A stretch of DNA of 64,000 nucleotides from Salinarimonas sp. (lineage in GTDB: Bacteria > Pseudomonadota > Alphaproteobacteria > Rhizobiales > Beijerinckiaceae): the NCBI RefSeq assembly GCF_040111675.1, contig NZ_CP157794.1, positions 3,121,501 to 3,185,500 of the forward strand, given 5' to 3'. Of this stretch, positions 46,390 through 55,227 are shown piece after piece. Position numbers and translations under genes: made by a program. Position 1 is the first letter of the stretch. Every line of letters begins with the position of its first letter. The notes under the pieces were generated by a model. The model was given only the letters and a program-made list of their open reading frames with translations, did no database searches and was not told the origin of the DNA.

Positions 46390-47976
46390 ATGAGCAGCTT
46401 CTCGCGCAGCCAGCGGGTGGTGAAGCCCGCGACCCTCTCCAGGCACGGCGTCGTCGCCGCCCAGCACGTCCACGCCGCCGAGGCGGGAGCCGCGGTCCTC
46501 GCCGAGGGCGGCGACGCCGTCGACGCCGCGGTCGCCGTCTCCTTCGCCATGGGCGTGCTCGAACCGTGGATGAGCGGCCCGGCGGGCGGCGGCGCCATGA
46601 TGGTCTGGCGCGCGGACGAGCAGCGCGCGGTGCCGGTCTGGTACGGCATGCGCTCGCCCGCCGGGCTCGATCCCGCCGATTATCCGCTCTCGGGCGACGG
46701 CCGCTCCTCAGATCTCTTCCCGTGGCGGGCGGTCGTGGACGACCGCAACGTCGAGGGCGCGACGGCGGTCGCCGTTCCGGGTCTCGTCGACGGGATCGGC
46801 CTCGCGCACGAGCGCTGGGGCCGGATGCCCTGGCGCGAGCTGCTGGAGCCGGCGATCGGCTTCGCCCGGGACGGCCTCGACGTCGACTGGTACGCGGCCT
46901 TGATCATCGCGAGCGCGACGCGCTCCCTCGCCCGCGACCCGGACGCCGCCGCCCTCTTCCTCGAGGACGGCCGCTGGCCGACCATCGCGCCCTGGACGGC
47001 GATCTCCGAGCAGCGCATCCCCTTTGCGCGCATGGCGGACACGCTCGATGCGCTCGCCCGCGGCGGCCGTCGCGAGCTCTACGAGGGCGCGGTCGGCGAG
47101 GCGCTCGCCCGCGACGTGCGCGACAAGGGCGGCAGCCTCGCGCACGCCGACCTCGCGGCCTATCGCGCCGGCTTCGAGGACCCGCTCGAGATCGAGGCCG
47201 GCGCAGGCCGCCTCTTCGCCGTGCCGGGCCTCACCGCCGGCCCGACCCTCGCCGGCACGATCCGGCGCCTCGGCGACGCCGGCGCCCGGCGGGCGCTCGC
47301 GCCGGGCGAGCGCACGGCGCGCCTCGCCGCGGCGCTCGGCGAGGCCTATGCGGAGCGGCTGTCGACGATGGGCGACAACGAGAGCCCGCAGGCGCCGGGC
47401 TGCACCACGCATTTCTCCATCGTCGACCGGCACGGCAACATGGTCGCGATGACCCAGACGCTGCTGTCGATCTTCGGCGCGCGCGTGGTCTCGCCCTCGA
47501 CCGGGCTTCTGCTCAACAACGGCATCATGTGGTTCGACCCCGAGCCCGGGCGGCCGAACGCGCTGGCGCCCGGCCGACGCTGCCTGATGAACGTCTGCCC
47601 GGTGATCGGCGAGATCGGCGAGACCCGCTTCGCCATCGGCGCCTCGGGCGGCCGCAAGATCCTGCCCGCCGTGGCGCAGCTCGCGCTCTTCATGGTCGAG
47701 GAGGGCCTCGACCTCGACGCCGCCTTCCACGCGCCGCGCTTCGATTTCAGCGGCGGTCCGCCGGTCGTCGCCGACGAGGCGATGCCGGAGGCGACGCTCG
47801 CGAGCCTGCGGGCGCGCTTTCCCGTACAGACGACGAAGCGGACGCCCTATCCCTTCGCGTTCGCCTGCCCGGCCGGCGTGTCGCGCACCCGCGACGTCAA
47901 TGCCGGCGCCACCGAGCCCCTGTCGCCCTGGGGCGACGCCGTCGCCGAACGAGACCGAGAGGACCATCCCACATGA
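46390..47976 (+). CDS. Gamma-glutamyltransferase-family protein (Ntn hydrolase)
   Basis: 528-residue precursor of the gamma-glutamyltranspeptidase family, which self-cleaves at a Thr that becomes the nucleophile. The cleavage site is [14 protein letters not shown] near residue 335-348; the small subunit continues with [20 protein letters not shown]. No signal peptide is present, so it is probably cytoplasmic. Where classic GGT has a Ser-Ser oxyanion pair before SPTI, this reads CLMNVCPVI, so it may be an acylase or amidase rather than a glutathione enzyme. It overlaps the M20 peptidase gene by 4 bp (ATGA); the pair may break down an acylated amino acid or peptide in two steps. Confidence 0.85.
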   Translation: MSSFSRSQRVVKPATLSRHGVVAAQHVHAAEAGAAVLAEGGDAVDAAVAVSFAMGVLEPWMSGPAGGGAMMVWRADEQRAVPVWYGMRSPAGLDPADYPLSGDGRSSDLFPWRAVVDDRNVEGATAVAVPGLVDGIGLAHERWGRMPWRELLEPAIGFARDGLDVDWYAALIIASATRSLARDPDAAALFLEDGRWPTIAPWTAISEQRIPFARMADTLDALARGGRRELYEGAVGEALARDVRDKGGSLAHADLAAYRAGFEDPLEIEAGAGRLFAVPGLTAGPTLAGTIRRLGDAGARRALAPGERTARLAAALGEAYAERLSTMGDNESPQAPGCTTHFSIVDRHGNMVAMTQTLLSIFGARVVSPSTGLLLNNGIMWFDPEPGRPNALAPGRRCLMNVCPVIGEIGETRFAIGASGGRKILPAVAQLALFMVEEGLDLDAAFHAPRFDFSGGPPVVADEAMPEATLASLRARFPVQTTKRTPYPFAFACPAGVSRTRDVNAGATEPLSPWGDAVAERDREDHPT

Positions 47977-49352
47977 CCACGCGCGAGACCGCCCTCGCCG
48001 GCATTCGCGACTACTTCGAGACCGGCGCCTTTCTCGACGAGCTCGCGCGGCTGGTCGCCTATGAGACGGAGAGCCAGGTTCCGGATCGCAAGCCCGAGCT
48101 GATGCGCTATCTCGTGGAGCAGATGGAGCCGCTCCTGAAGGCGCTGGGCTGCGAGACGCGGATCGTCGCCAATACCGACCCCCGCGGCGGGCCGTTCCTG
48201 GTGGGCGTGCGCATCGAGGATCCCGGCTACGAGACCGTCCTGACCTACGGGCATGGCGACGTCATCCGCGCGCAGGCCGACCAGTGGCGCGAGGGCCTCG
48301 CGCCGTTCCGCCTCGTCGTCGAGGGCGACCGCGCCTACGGCCGCGGCACGGCGGACAACAAGAGCCAGCACCTGATCAATCTCGCCGCGCTCCGCGAGAT
48401 CCTGAAGGCGCGCGGGCGTCTCGGCTTCAACCTCAAGGTCGTCATCGAGATGTCGGAGGAGACCGGCTCGGCCGGGCTCGCGCAGTTCTTCGCCGACCAG
48501 AAGGACCTCCTGCGGGCGGACGTGCTGATCGCCTCCGACGGGCCGCGGATCCAGCCGGACATGCCCACGCTTTTCATGGGCAGCCGCGGCGGCGTGAACT
48601 TCGATCTCTCCGTCCACTACCGGGACGGCGCGCACCATTCCGGCAATTGGGGCGGCCTCATCAAGGACCCGGCGACCCGCCTCGCCCACGCCATCGCCTG
48701 CATCGTCGACGCGCGGGGCCAGATCCGCATTCCGGAATGGCGCCCCGACAGCCTGACGCCGAAGATCCGCGAGGCGATCGCGCGCTGCCCGCTCGGCGAG
48801 CGCGATCCGCCGATCGACGCGGATTGGGGCGAGGAGGGGCTGACGCCGGCCGAGCGCGTCTTCGGCTGGAATTCCTTCGCCGTCCTCGCCATGAAGAGCG
48901 GCGTCCCGGAGGCGCCGGTCAACGCGATCTCGGGGCACGCGCGCGCCACCTGCCAGCTGCGCTACGTGGTGGGCACGGACCCGGACGACATCCTGCCGGC
49001 GCTCCGGCGCCATCTCGACGCCAACGGGTTCGCCGACGTCGAGATCACCCCCGCCGACCGGGTCTTCTTCAAGGCGACCCGGCTCGACCCGGATCACCCC
49101 TGGGTCGCGCGCGTGGCCGCGTCGATCGCCGAGACCACGGGGCGGCCGCCCGTGATCCAGCCGAACCTGGCCGGCTCGCTCCCCAACGACAGCTTCACCG
49201 AGGTTCTCGGCCTGCCCACCGTCTGGGTGCCGCACTCCTATCCGGGATGCTCGCAGCATGCGCCGAACGAGCACGTGGTGCTGGAGACCTGCCGCTCGGC
49301 GCTCGACCTGATGACCGGGCTGTTCTGGGACATCGGCGAACGCGGCCCTTGA
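47973..49352 (+). CDS. M20 family metallopeptidase/amidohydrolase
   Basis: 459-residue di-zinc hydrolase. The catalytic and metal residues are in place: [10 protein letters not shown] near 89-98 (first His), [11 protein letters not shown] near 125 (bridging Asp), [10 protein letters not shown] near 160 (general base Glu and metal Glu), a DGPRIQ Asp, and the C-terminal SQHAPNEH His near 433. The inserted dimerisation domain spans roughly 200-330. Start 47973 overlaps the GGT-like gene stop. Family members act on dipeptides, N-acyl amino acids or carbamoyl amino acids; coupling with the GGT-like gene suggests a peptide-like substrate. Confidence 0.92.
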   Translation: MTTRETALAGIRDYFETGAFLDELARLVAYETESQVPDRKPELMRYLVEQMEPLLKALGCETRIVANTDPRGGPFLVGVRIEDPGYETVLTYGHGDVIRAQADQWREGLAPFRLVVEGDRAYGRGTADNKSQHLINLAALREILKARGRLGFNLKVVIEMSEETGSAGLAQFFADQKDLLRADVLIASDGPRIQPDMPTLFMGSRGGVNFDLSVHYRDGAHHSGNWGGLIKDPATRLAHAIACIVDARGQIRIPEWRPDSLTPKIREAIARCPLGERDPPIDADWGEEGLTPAERVFGWNSFAVLAMKSGVPEAPVNAISGHARATCQLRYVVGTDPDDILPALRRHLDANGFADVEITPADRVFFKATRLDPDHPWVARVAASIAETTGRPPVIQPNLAGSLPNDSFTEVLGLPTVWVPHSYPGCSQHAPNEHVVLETCRSALDLMTGLFWDIGERGP

Positions 49353-49503
49353 CGCCGCGCCCGCGCGGCGAGCCGAGCTCGACGCGCGGGCGGCTTGCGC
49401 CTCAGGCGGCCTCGTGTCGTCGCCGTCATCGCCCGCGAGGGAAATCGACGGGGGCCGCGCTGCCATGCTACCGCGATCGCACCGCGGCATACCGGAGCTC
49501 GCC

Positions 49504-50415
49504 ATGCCCTACCTCGTCCCCGATCGATCGATGCGCGCGCCGGGCGCCCGCCTCAGGGAGCGCCTCGCCCAGAACAGGATTCTCGTCATGCCCGGCGCGC
49601 ACGACGGGCTCGCGGCGCTGCAGGCGAAGCGGGCCGGCTTCGAGGCGCTCTACCTGTCGGGCGCGGCCATGACGGCCTCCATGGGCATTCCCGATCTCGG
49701 CATGATCACGCTGGACGAGGTCGCCTTCTTCACGCGCACGATCGTGCGCGCCGCGGACCTGCCGGTCCTGGTCGACATCGACACCGGCTTCGGCGAGGCG
49801 CTCAACGTCATGCACGCGGCGCGCACGCTGGAGGATGCCGGCGCCGCGGCGGTGCAGATCGAGGACCAGATCCTGCCGAAGAAATGCGGCCACCTCAACG
49901 ACAAGCGCCTCGCCGATCCGCGCGACGCCGCCGCCAAGATCGCCGCCGCGGCCCGCGCCCGGCGCGACCTCGTGATCGTCGCGCGCACCGACGCCGCCGC
50001 GAGCGAAGGGCTGGACGGCGCCGTGGCCCGCGCGCGGCTCTACGTCGAGGCCGGCGCCGACGCGATTTTCCCCGAGGCGCTGACGAGCGCGGACATGCTC
50101 GCCGCCTTCGCCCGCGCGATGCCCGGCACGCCGCTCCTCGCCAACATGACCGAGTTCGGCCGCACGCCGGCGCTGACGGCGGCCGAGCTGGAGGCGATGG
50201 GCTACCGCATGGCGATCTGGCCGGTCTCCTCGCTGCGCATGGCGGCCAAGGCGCAGGCGCGGCTCTACGCGGCTCTCGCCGCGGAGGGCACGACGCGGGG
50301 GCTCCTGGACGAGATGCTCACCCGCGCGGAGCTCTACGAGCTGATCGACCTCGCCGCCTACGAGGCGCTGGACGCCTCGATCGTGGCGAGCGTGCTGCCC
50401 GAGGAGGGACGCTGA
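49504..50415 (+). CDS. Isocitrate lyase/PEP mutase family protein
   Basis: 303-residue (alpha/beta)8 enzyme, size of methylisocitrate lyase. Features include ILVMPGAHDGLAALQAKRAGF, the metal-binding VLVDIDTGFGEALNV near 87-101, and the family signature KKCGHLNDKRL near 126-136 with the catalytic Cys, then IVARTDAA and ANMTEFGRTP. This fits a 2-methylisocitrate lyase (PrpB) or an oxaloacetate-decarboxylase-like relative; no methylcitrate synthase lies in the window, so PrpB is unproven. The ATG at 49504 follows a short SD (GGAG); the earlier in-frame ATG at 49414 gives an unlikely extension. Confidence 0.87.
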   Translation: MPYLVPDRSMRAPGARLRERLAQNRILVMPGAHDGLAALQAKRAGFEALYLSGAAMTASMGIPDLGMITLDEVAFFTRTIVRAADLPVLVDIDTGFGEALNVMHAARTLEDAGAAAVQIEDQILPKKCGHLNDKRLADPRDAAAKIAAAARARRDLVIVARTDAAASEGLDGAVARARLYVEAGADAIFPEALTSADMLAAFARAMPGTPLLANMTEFGRTPALTAAELEAMGYRMAIWPVSSLRMAAKAQARLYAALAAEGTTRGLLDEMLTRAELYELIDLAAYEALDASIVASVLPEEGR

Positions 50416-50445
50416 CCGGCTCACGGCGCGCCCGGCTCACGGCGC
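50416..50445. repeat. Short direct duplication across the stop codon of the kinase-fusion gene
   Basis: CCGGCTCACGGCGC occurs twice (50416-50429 and 50432-50445), 16 bp apart. The second copy contains the TGA of the minus-strand gene, similar in pattern to the 17-bp repeat at 27023-27073. Confidence 0.7.
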
Positions 50446-52941
50446 CCTCTCCCCCGGCTCGTACCCGATCAGCGCGCTCCACTCCGCCAGGAACCGCGGC
50501 TTCTTCTGCCCGTCGAGATAGGCGAGCAGCGACGGGGTGAGCCGGATCGGGCGCATCGGCCCGGCGAGACGGGCCTCGAGCCCCGTGCGCGAGCGCGGGC
50601 CGCGGATCGCCGGATGCACGACGAACATCCGGCTCTCCTCGGCGAGCACCGCCTGGCCCTCGACGGAGATCAGGAAGTCGAGGAAGCGGGCGGCGTCCTG
50701 CGGGTTCGGCGCGTGGGCGGAGACCAGCGCCGTGCGCGAGACGGCGAGGGTGACGTCCTCGGGCAGCACGATCGCGAGCTCGGCGCCGCGCTCGATCGCC
50801 TCCTGCGCGTAGGAGCCGAGCAGATTGTAGCCGATCGCCCAACGCCCCGCAGCGAGGCCTTCGAGCATGATCGAGGTGCAGCAGACGAGGTCCGCGTCGA
50901 TGCGCCCGAAGCTCGCGACGAGGTTGGCGAACGTGCCGGCCTGCGCGGCGTCCTGCGAGGCCATCAGGTAGCCCACGCCGCTGTCGACGATGTCGTAGGT
51001 GACGACGGCCTCGCGAAAGCGCTCCGGCTCGTCGCGCAGGAGCCGCACCAGGTCGAAGCGCGTGCGCGGAGCCTCCGCCGGCGCGAGGAGGCGGGGATTG
51101 TAGACGATCACCGCCGGCTCGTAGGTGAAGGCGAAGACCTCGTCGCGCCAGCGCGCCCAGTCCGGAAGGCCGGCCGCGATCGGGCCGACATGGCGCGCGG
51201 CGAGCCCGTCGTTGGCGAGCTTCAGCTGCAGGTCCATGGCGGAGGAGACGATCACGTCCGCCGCCGGGGCCGATCCCTCGGCGGCCGCGAGGGCGGCCTC
51301 GTAGAGATCGTTGGTGTTCATGTCGACGAAGGTGATCGCGACCGCCGGATGGCGCTCCTGGAAGGCGCGCACCACCGGGCGCATGGCGTCGAGATCGGTG
51401 GCGGAATGGATGCGCAGCGCGCGGGCCGGCGCCGCGCGGGCCGGAAACTCCTCGACGATGGTCTGGGCGCCGAGCGGCTCCGGCGCGACGGCCGCGAGCC
51501 CGGCGAGACAGGCGGCGAGGGCGAGGGTCGCCGCCCGCCGCGGATTTCCCGGACGCCGCGCCGCGCCGGGCGCCGCCGGCAGGCGGACGACGGCGGCGAG
51601 CCCGCCGGCCGCGCCGTCCTCCAGCGCCAGCGCGCCGCCATGGGCGCGGGCGACGCGGTCGACGATGGCGAGGCCGAGCCCGCCGCCGCCCGGGCGGTTG
51701 AAGCGCTCCAGGACCTGCGCGCGGCGGGCGAACGGGATGCCCGGCCCGTCGTCCTCGACCCGGATCAGCCGCGCCCCGTCCGCGGCGGTCTCGACGGCGA
51801 CGCGGATGCGCACCGGCCTTCCGGGACGCGCCGCGTGCTCGAGCGCGTTGACCACGAGGTTGCGCAGAGCCTCGCGCAGGAGGACGGCGTCCCCGAGCAC
51901 GGGCACGGGCGCCTCGGTGCCGTCGAACACGATGTCGGCTCCGCGGGCGAGGACGAGCGGGGAGATCTCGCGCAACGCGTCCGGGACGAGGCGGGCGAGG
52001 TCGCAGAGCTCGAGCGCCAGGAGCTGGGACCGGTTCGAGACGAAGGCGTGGGCGAGGAGCTGATCGACGCGCGCGCTCGCCCCGTCGACCTGGGCCTCGA
52101 GCGCGGCGAGGGCCTCGAGCGTCTCCGCGCCGCCGGCCCGCTCGCGCTGGAGGGCGATCTCCGCCTTCATCGTGGCGAGGGGCGTGCGCATCTGGTGCGC
52201 GGCGTCCGAGATGAAGGCGCGCATGGCGTCGAGCTGGCCGGCGAATCGGCCGACGAAGGTGTTGAAGCCGGCGACGAGGCGGGCGATCTCGCCCGGCACC
52301 TCGCCGGACAGCGGGCGCAGATCGGTGGCGCCGCGCGCGGCGAGATCGCGCTCGAGCCGCCTGAGCGGCCGCAGGGCCGCGATCACGCTCGCACCGGCGA
52401 GGACGAGCGCGACCATCGCGAAGCCCACGAGGGGCAGGATCGCGCCGAGCGCCACGTCCCGGGCCAGCGCCTCGCGCGCGCCGCGGGTCTGCCCGACGGA
52501 GACGCGCGCCCAGCCCTGCAGGCCCGGGTCGGCGATGAGGCGGCCGACCGTGGCGATGCGCACGGTCTCCCCGCGGTAGATCCTGTCCCCGAAGGCGGCT
52601 GCGGCGGAGAGGCCCTCCTCGGCGATGGCGGGCAGGTCGGCGTAGCCGGTCACGAGCGCGCCGTCGGGCGCGACGACCTGGTAGAACACCCGGTCGTCGC
52701 GGGCGAGCGCCAGCATGTCGAAGGCGGCGAGCGGCACGTCGACCACGACCCGGCCCTCGACGAAGGCGATCGTCTCCGCGATGGAGAGCGCCGCGCCGGC
52801 GAGCACCTGGTCGTAGGCCGCATCGGCGGCGCGCCGGCCCCAGCTCGCGGCGCCGACGCCCAGCGCCACGGCGCTCGCGGCGAAGACGAGCGCGAGCCCG
52901 ATCACCAGCCGGCGGACGAGGGAGCCGCGCGCCTCGATCAC
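50437..52941 (-). CDS. Sensor histidine kinase fused to an extracellular solute-binding protein
   Basis: 834-residue chain with two normally separate proteins. Residues 1-445 form a TctE-type sensor kinase: TM1 about 11-30, periplasmic sensor about 35-160, TM2 about 164-190, HAMP-like linker, H-box DAAHQMRTP with His249, N-box NLVVNALEHA near 361, VEDDGPGIP near 395, and GGGGLGLAIV near 418. A basic stretch (ARRPGNPRR) then leads into a third hydrophobic segment (about 470-488) ending GAQ, which looks like an old signal peptide. Residues 495-834 form an ABC-type periplasmic binding protein (LRIHSATDLDAMRPVVRAFQ; GWAIGYNLLGSYAQE-like region; VSAHAPNPQDAARFLDFLIS). There is no stop and no ATG, GTG or TTG at the junction. 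GTG 52941 overlaps the regulator stop with AGGAGG 8 bp upstream. The binding domain would be periplasmic, next to the sensor. Confidence 0.88.
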   Translation of the reverse strand: MIEARGSLVRRLVIGLALVFAASAVALGVGAASWGRRAADAAYDQVLAGAALSIAETIAFVEGRVVVDVPLAAFDMLALARDDRVFYQVVAPDGALVTGYADLPAIAEEGLSAAAAFGDRIYRGETVRIATVGRLIADPGLQGWARVSVGQTRGAREALARDVALGAILPLVGFAMVALVLAGASVIAALRPLRRLERDLAARGATDLRPLSGEVPGEIARLVAGFNTFVGRFAGQLDAMRAFISDAAHQMRTPLATMKAEIALQRERAGGAETLEALAALEAQVDGASARVDQLLAHAFVSNRSQLLALELCDLARLVPDALREISPLVLARGADIVFDGTEAPVPVLGDAVLLREALRNLVVNALEHAARPGRPVRIRVAVETAADGARLIRVEDDGPGIPFARRAQVLERFNRPGGGGLGLAIVDRVARAHGGALALEDGAAGGLAAVVRLPAAPGAARRPGNPRRAATLALAACLAGLAAVAPEPLGAQTIVEEFPARAAPARALRIHSATDLDAMRPVVRAFQERHPAVAITFVDMNTNDLYEAALAAAEGSAPAADVIVSSAMDLQLKLANDGLAARHVGPIAAGLPDWARWRDEVFAFTYEPAVIVYNPRLLAPAEAPRTRFDLVRLLRDEPERFREAVVTYDIVDSGVGYLMASQDAAQAGTFANLVASFGRIDADLVCCTSIMLEGLAAGRWAIGYNLLGSYAQEAIERGAELAIVLPEDVTLAVSRTALVSAHAPNPQDAARFLDFLISVEGQAVLAEESRMFVVHPAIRGPRSRTGLEARLAGPMRPIRLTPSLLAYLDGQKKPRFLAEWSALIGYEPGERAP

Positions 52942-53609
52942 GACGCGTCCTCCTGGACGGTGTAGCCGAGGCCGCGCAGGGTGCGGATCGTGATCCCCGA
53001 GCCTTCCAGACGCTTGCGCAGGCGCGCCACGTAGACCTCGATGGCGTTGGGGCCGGCGGCGTCGTCGAAGCCGTAGAGCTTGCCGGCGATCTCCTCCTTG
53101 GAGAGCACGCGCCCCTGCGCCGTGAGCAGCACGTCGAGCAGCCGGAACTCGCGGTTCGGCAGCTCGATGCCCACCCCCGCGACGCTGACGCTCTTGCGCA
53201 CCCGGTCGAGCACGAGCGCGCCGGCGCGCAGCACGTCGTGGGCCTCGCCGCGGGCGCGGCGCAGCAGCGCCCGGCAGCGCGCCGCGAGCTCGTCCGCCTC
53301 GAAGGGCTTGATCAGGTAGTCGTCCGCGCCGCGGTCCAGCGCCGAGACGCGCGCCTCGACGGCGGTTCGGGCGGTGAGGACGAGGATCGGCGTCGCCGTG
53401 CCGCGCGCCCGCCAGCGGACGATGAGCGCGGTCCCGTCGACGTCGGGCAGGCCGAGGTCGAGGATGACGAGGTCGAACGCCTGCAGCGCGAGCGCCTCGT
53501 CGGCGGCCTGGCCGGTCTCGACGATGTCGACCGCGAAGCCGTCGCGGTGCAGCGGCGCGGCCGCCGCCTCGGCGATCTTGCGTGCGTCCTCGACGATCAG
53601 GATGCGCAT
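52938..53609 (-). CDS. tctD: Response regulator, OmpR/TctD family
   Basis: 223-residue two-component regulator. The receiver domain (about 1-115) has the acidic pocket near 8-9 (EDARK), the phospho-acceptor Asp near 51 in LVILDLGLPDVDG, the conserved LTARTAVEARV Thr near 79, and Lys near 101 (LIKPFEADELAAR). The winged-helix DNA-binding domain (about 125-220) ends in EVYVARLRKRLEGSGITIRTLRGLGY. GTGA overlap couples it to the kinase-binding protein fusion. Divergent from tctCBA across a 194-bp region with a dyad site, which it likely binds to induce the transporter. Confidence 0.94.
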   Translation of the reverse strand: MRILIVEDARKIAEAAAAPLHRDGFAVDIVETGQAADEALALQAFDLVILDLGLPDVDGTALIVRWRARGTATPILVLTARTAVEARVSALDRGADDYLIKPFEADELAARCRALLRRARGEAHDVLRAGALVLDRVRKSVSVAGVGIELPNREFRLLDVLLTAQGRVLSKEEIAGKLYGFDDAAGPNAIEVYVARLRKRLEGSGITIRTLRGLGYTVQEDAS

Positions 53610-53640
53610 CGCCCGTCGGCGCTCCCTCGACGCTGCCCCT

Positions 53641-53683
53641 CACCCGTCATCGGCCACGGGGACCGATGACAGGTGAATGACAG
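53641..53683. promoter_or_regulatory. Candidate TctD operator (dyad and direct repeat)
   Basis: CACCCGTCATCGG (53641-53653) and CCGATGACAGGTG (53663-53675) are reverse complements at 12 of 13 positions around a 9-bp spacer. TGACAG also recurs as a direct repeat at 53667-53672 and 53678-53683, 11 bp apart, the helical-turn spacing used by OmpR-family regulators. The site is midway in the divergent tctD/tctC gap. Confidence 0.55.
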
Positions 53684-53803
53684 CTTCGTGGGATATTGTC
53701 ACCATGGAGCGTGGCCATCGGGGCGGAACGCCAGCCGCCCGGGACGGACGGCGCGCTCGAACGAGAACGCGCGCGAGACGCGCGCCGAACCGGAGGAAAC
53801 CCG

Positions 53804-54775
53804 ATGAAGAGCCTGACGACGGCGCTCTGCGCGCTCGTCCTCGCCGGCTTCGCCATGCCGGCCGCCGCTTTCGAGCCCGAGCGCCCCGAATGCATCGCCC
53901 CCGCCAATCCCGGCGGCGGCTTCGACCTCACCTGCCGCGTCGCGCAGCGCGCGCTGGAGCCCGCCCTGCCCTCGCCCATGGAGGTCACCTTCATGCCCGG
54001 CGGCATCGGCGCGGTCGCCTACGCCCACATGAACTCCAACCGCATCGACGACCCCAACGTCATCGTCGCGCTCTCCTCGGGCTCGGCGCTCAACATCGCC
54101 CAGGGCAAGTTCGGCGCGGACTTCGACGAGAACGACGCCCGCTGGCTCGCCTCTGCGGGCGCCGATTTCGGCGCGGTCATCGTGCGCGAGGACAGCCCCT
54201 ACCAGACGCTCGGCGAGCTGATGGACGCGGCGAAGGCCGACCCGTCGGGCATCGTGCTGGGCGCCGGCGGCTCGATCGGCAGCCAGGACTGGATGAAGGC
54301 CGCGCTCCTGATGCGCACCATCGGCGTCGACCCGCGCAACCTGCGCTACGTCGCCTACGAGGGCGGCGGCGCCTCCAAGGCAGCCCTCCTCGGCGGCCAG
54401 ATCGACGTCTATACCGGCGACGTCTCGGAGATGGCGGGCGAGCTCGGCGCCGGCACGATGCGCATCCTCGCCGTGCTCGCCGAGGAGCGCCTGCCGGAGC
54501 CCTTCGCGGACTTCCCGACGGCGCGCGAGGAGGGCTACGACGTCGTCTGGACGATCTTCCGCGGCTACTACATGGGCCAGGAGGTCTCCGACGAGGCCTA
54601 CGACTGGTGGGTCGCCCGCTTCGAGGAGCTCTACGGCGACCCGCGCTTCGCCGAGATCCGCGCCGAGCAGGGCCTGTTCGAGTTCAACATGGCCGGCGCG
54701 GAGTTCGACGCCTACGTGAAGAGCCAGGTCTCCGCCTTCCGCGACCTCGCCCGGGAAGCCGGCCTCATCCAATGA
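53804..54775 (+). CDS. tctC: Tripartite tricarboxylate transporter substrate-binding protein
   Basis: 323-residue periplasmic receptor of a TTT importer. The signal peptide (about 1-22, cleavage after AAA-F) is followed by the TctC pattern: PANPGGGFDLTCRVAQRAL (about 33-51), TFMPGGIGAVAYAHM, NVIVALSSGSALNIAQGKFG, and VAYEGGGASKAALLGGQIDVYTGDVSEM with the ligand-loop near 190-215. ATG 53804 has GGAGGA 6 bp upstream; the frame open to 53696 is not coding. Overlaps tctB by 4 bp. Ligand is expected to be a carboxylate (citrate-like or aromatic acid). Confidence 0.93.
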   Translation: MKSLTTALCALVLAGFAMPAAAFEPERPECIAPANPGGGFDLTCRVAQRALEPALPSPMEVTFMPGGIGAVAYAHMNSNRIDDPNVIVALSSGSALNIAQGKFGADFDENDARWLASAGADFGAVIVREDSPYQTLGELMDAAKADPSGIVLGAGGSIGSQDWMKAALLMRTIGVDPRNLRYVAYEGGGASKAALLGGQIDVYTGDVSEMAGELGAGTMRILAVLAEERLPEPFADFPTAREEGYDVVWTIFRGYYMGQEVSDEAYDWWVARFEELYGDPRFAEIRAEQGLFEFNMAGAEFDAYVKSQVSAFRDLAREAGLIQ

Positions 54776-55221
54776 GCGCCACCACGCTCTGGGACCGCGC
54801 CTTCGGCGCGGTCCTCACGGGCGTCGCGGGCCTCTACGCCCTCGACGCCCGGACCATCCGGGTCCCGTTCCAGTACGAGCCGCTGGGCCCGACCGCTTTC
54901 CCCTTGCTGCTCGCCGCCGTGCTGGCGACGACGGGCGCGCTGCTCGTCGCGCGGCCCGACCGCGTGCGCTGGTTCGCCAGCCGCGACCAGGCCTTCCGCG
55001 TGGGCGCCGGGGCGGTCGTCATGGGCGTCTACGCGGCTTTGTTCGTGCCCCTCGGCTTCATGATCTCGACGGCGCTCATGACCTTCGCGATGGCGCGCCT
55101 GTTCGGCATGCCCGCGACGAAGGCCGCGCTCTACGGCGTCGCGCTCGCCGTCGTCGGCTATTTCGGCATCGCCGAGGCGCTCGGCCTCAACGTCCCCTTC
55201 GGCGACATCTTCCGGAGCTGA
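54772..55221 (+). CDS. tctB: Tripartite tricarboxylate transporter small permease
   Basis: 149-residue membrane protein with four predicted segments (about 10-28, 40-60, 75-100, 115-140), the TctB layout. It carries the LGPTAFPLLLAAVLATTGALL stretch near 39-59 and a C-terminal AEALGLNVPFGD. Start overlaps tctC (ATGA); the preceding long open frame is a shadow. It sits 6 bp before tctA. It forms the membrane domain with TctA. Confidence 0.9.
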   Translation: MSATTLWDRAFGAVLTGVAGLYALDARTIRVPFQYEPLGPTAFPLLLAAVLATTGALLVARPDRVRWFASRDQAFRVGAGAVVMGVYAALFVPLGFMISTALMTFAMARLFGMPATKAALYGVALAVVGYFGIAEALGLNVPFGDIFRS

Positions 55222-55227
55222 TCCGCC

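Noticed and set aside
50437..53643. A 1068-residue version of the kinase fusion
   Set aside because: The extra N-terminus is a shadow of the response regulator; the GTG at 52941 with AGGAGG and a GTGA overlap is the start.
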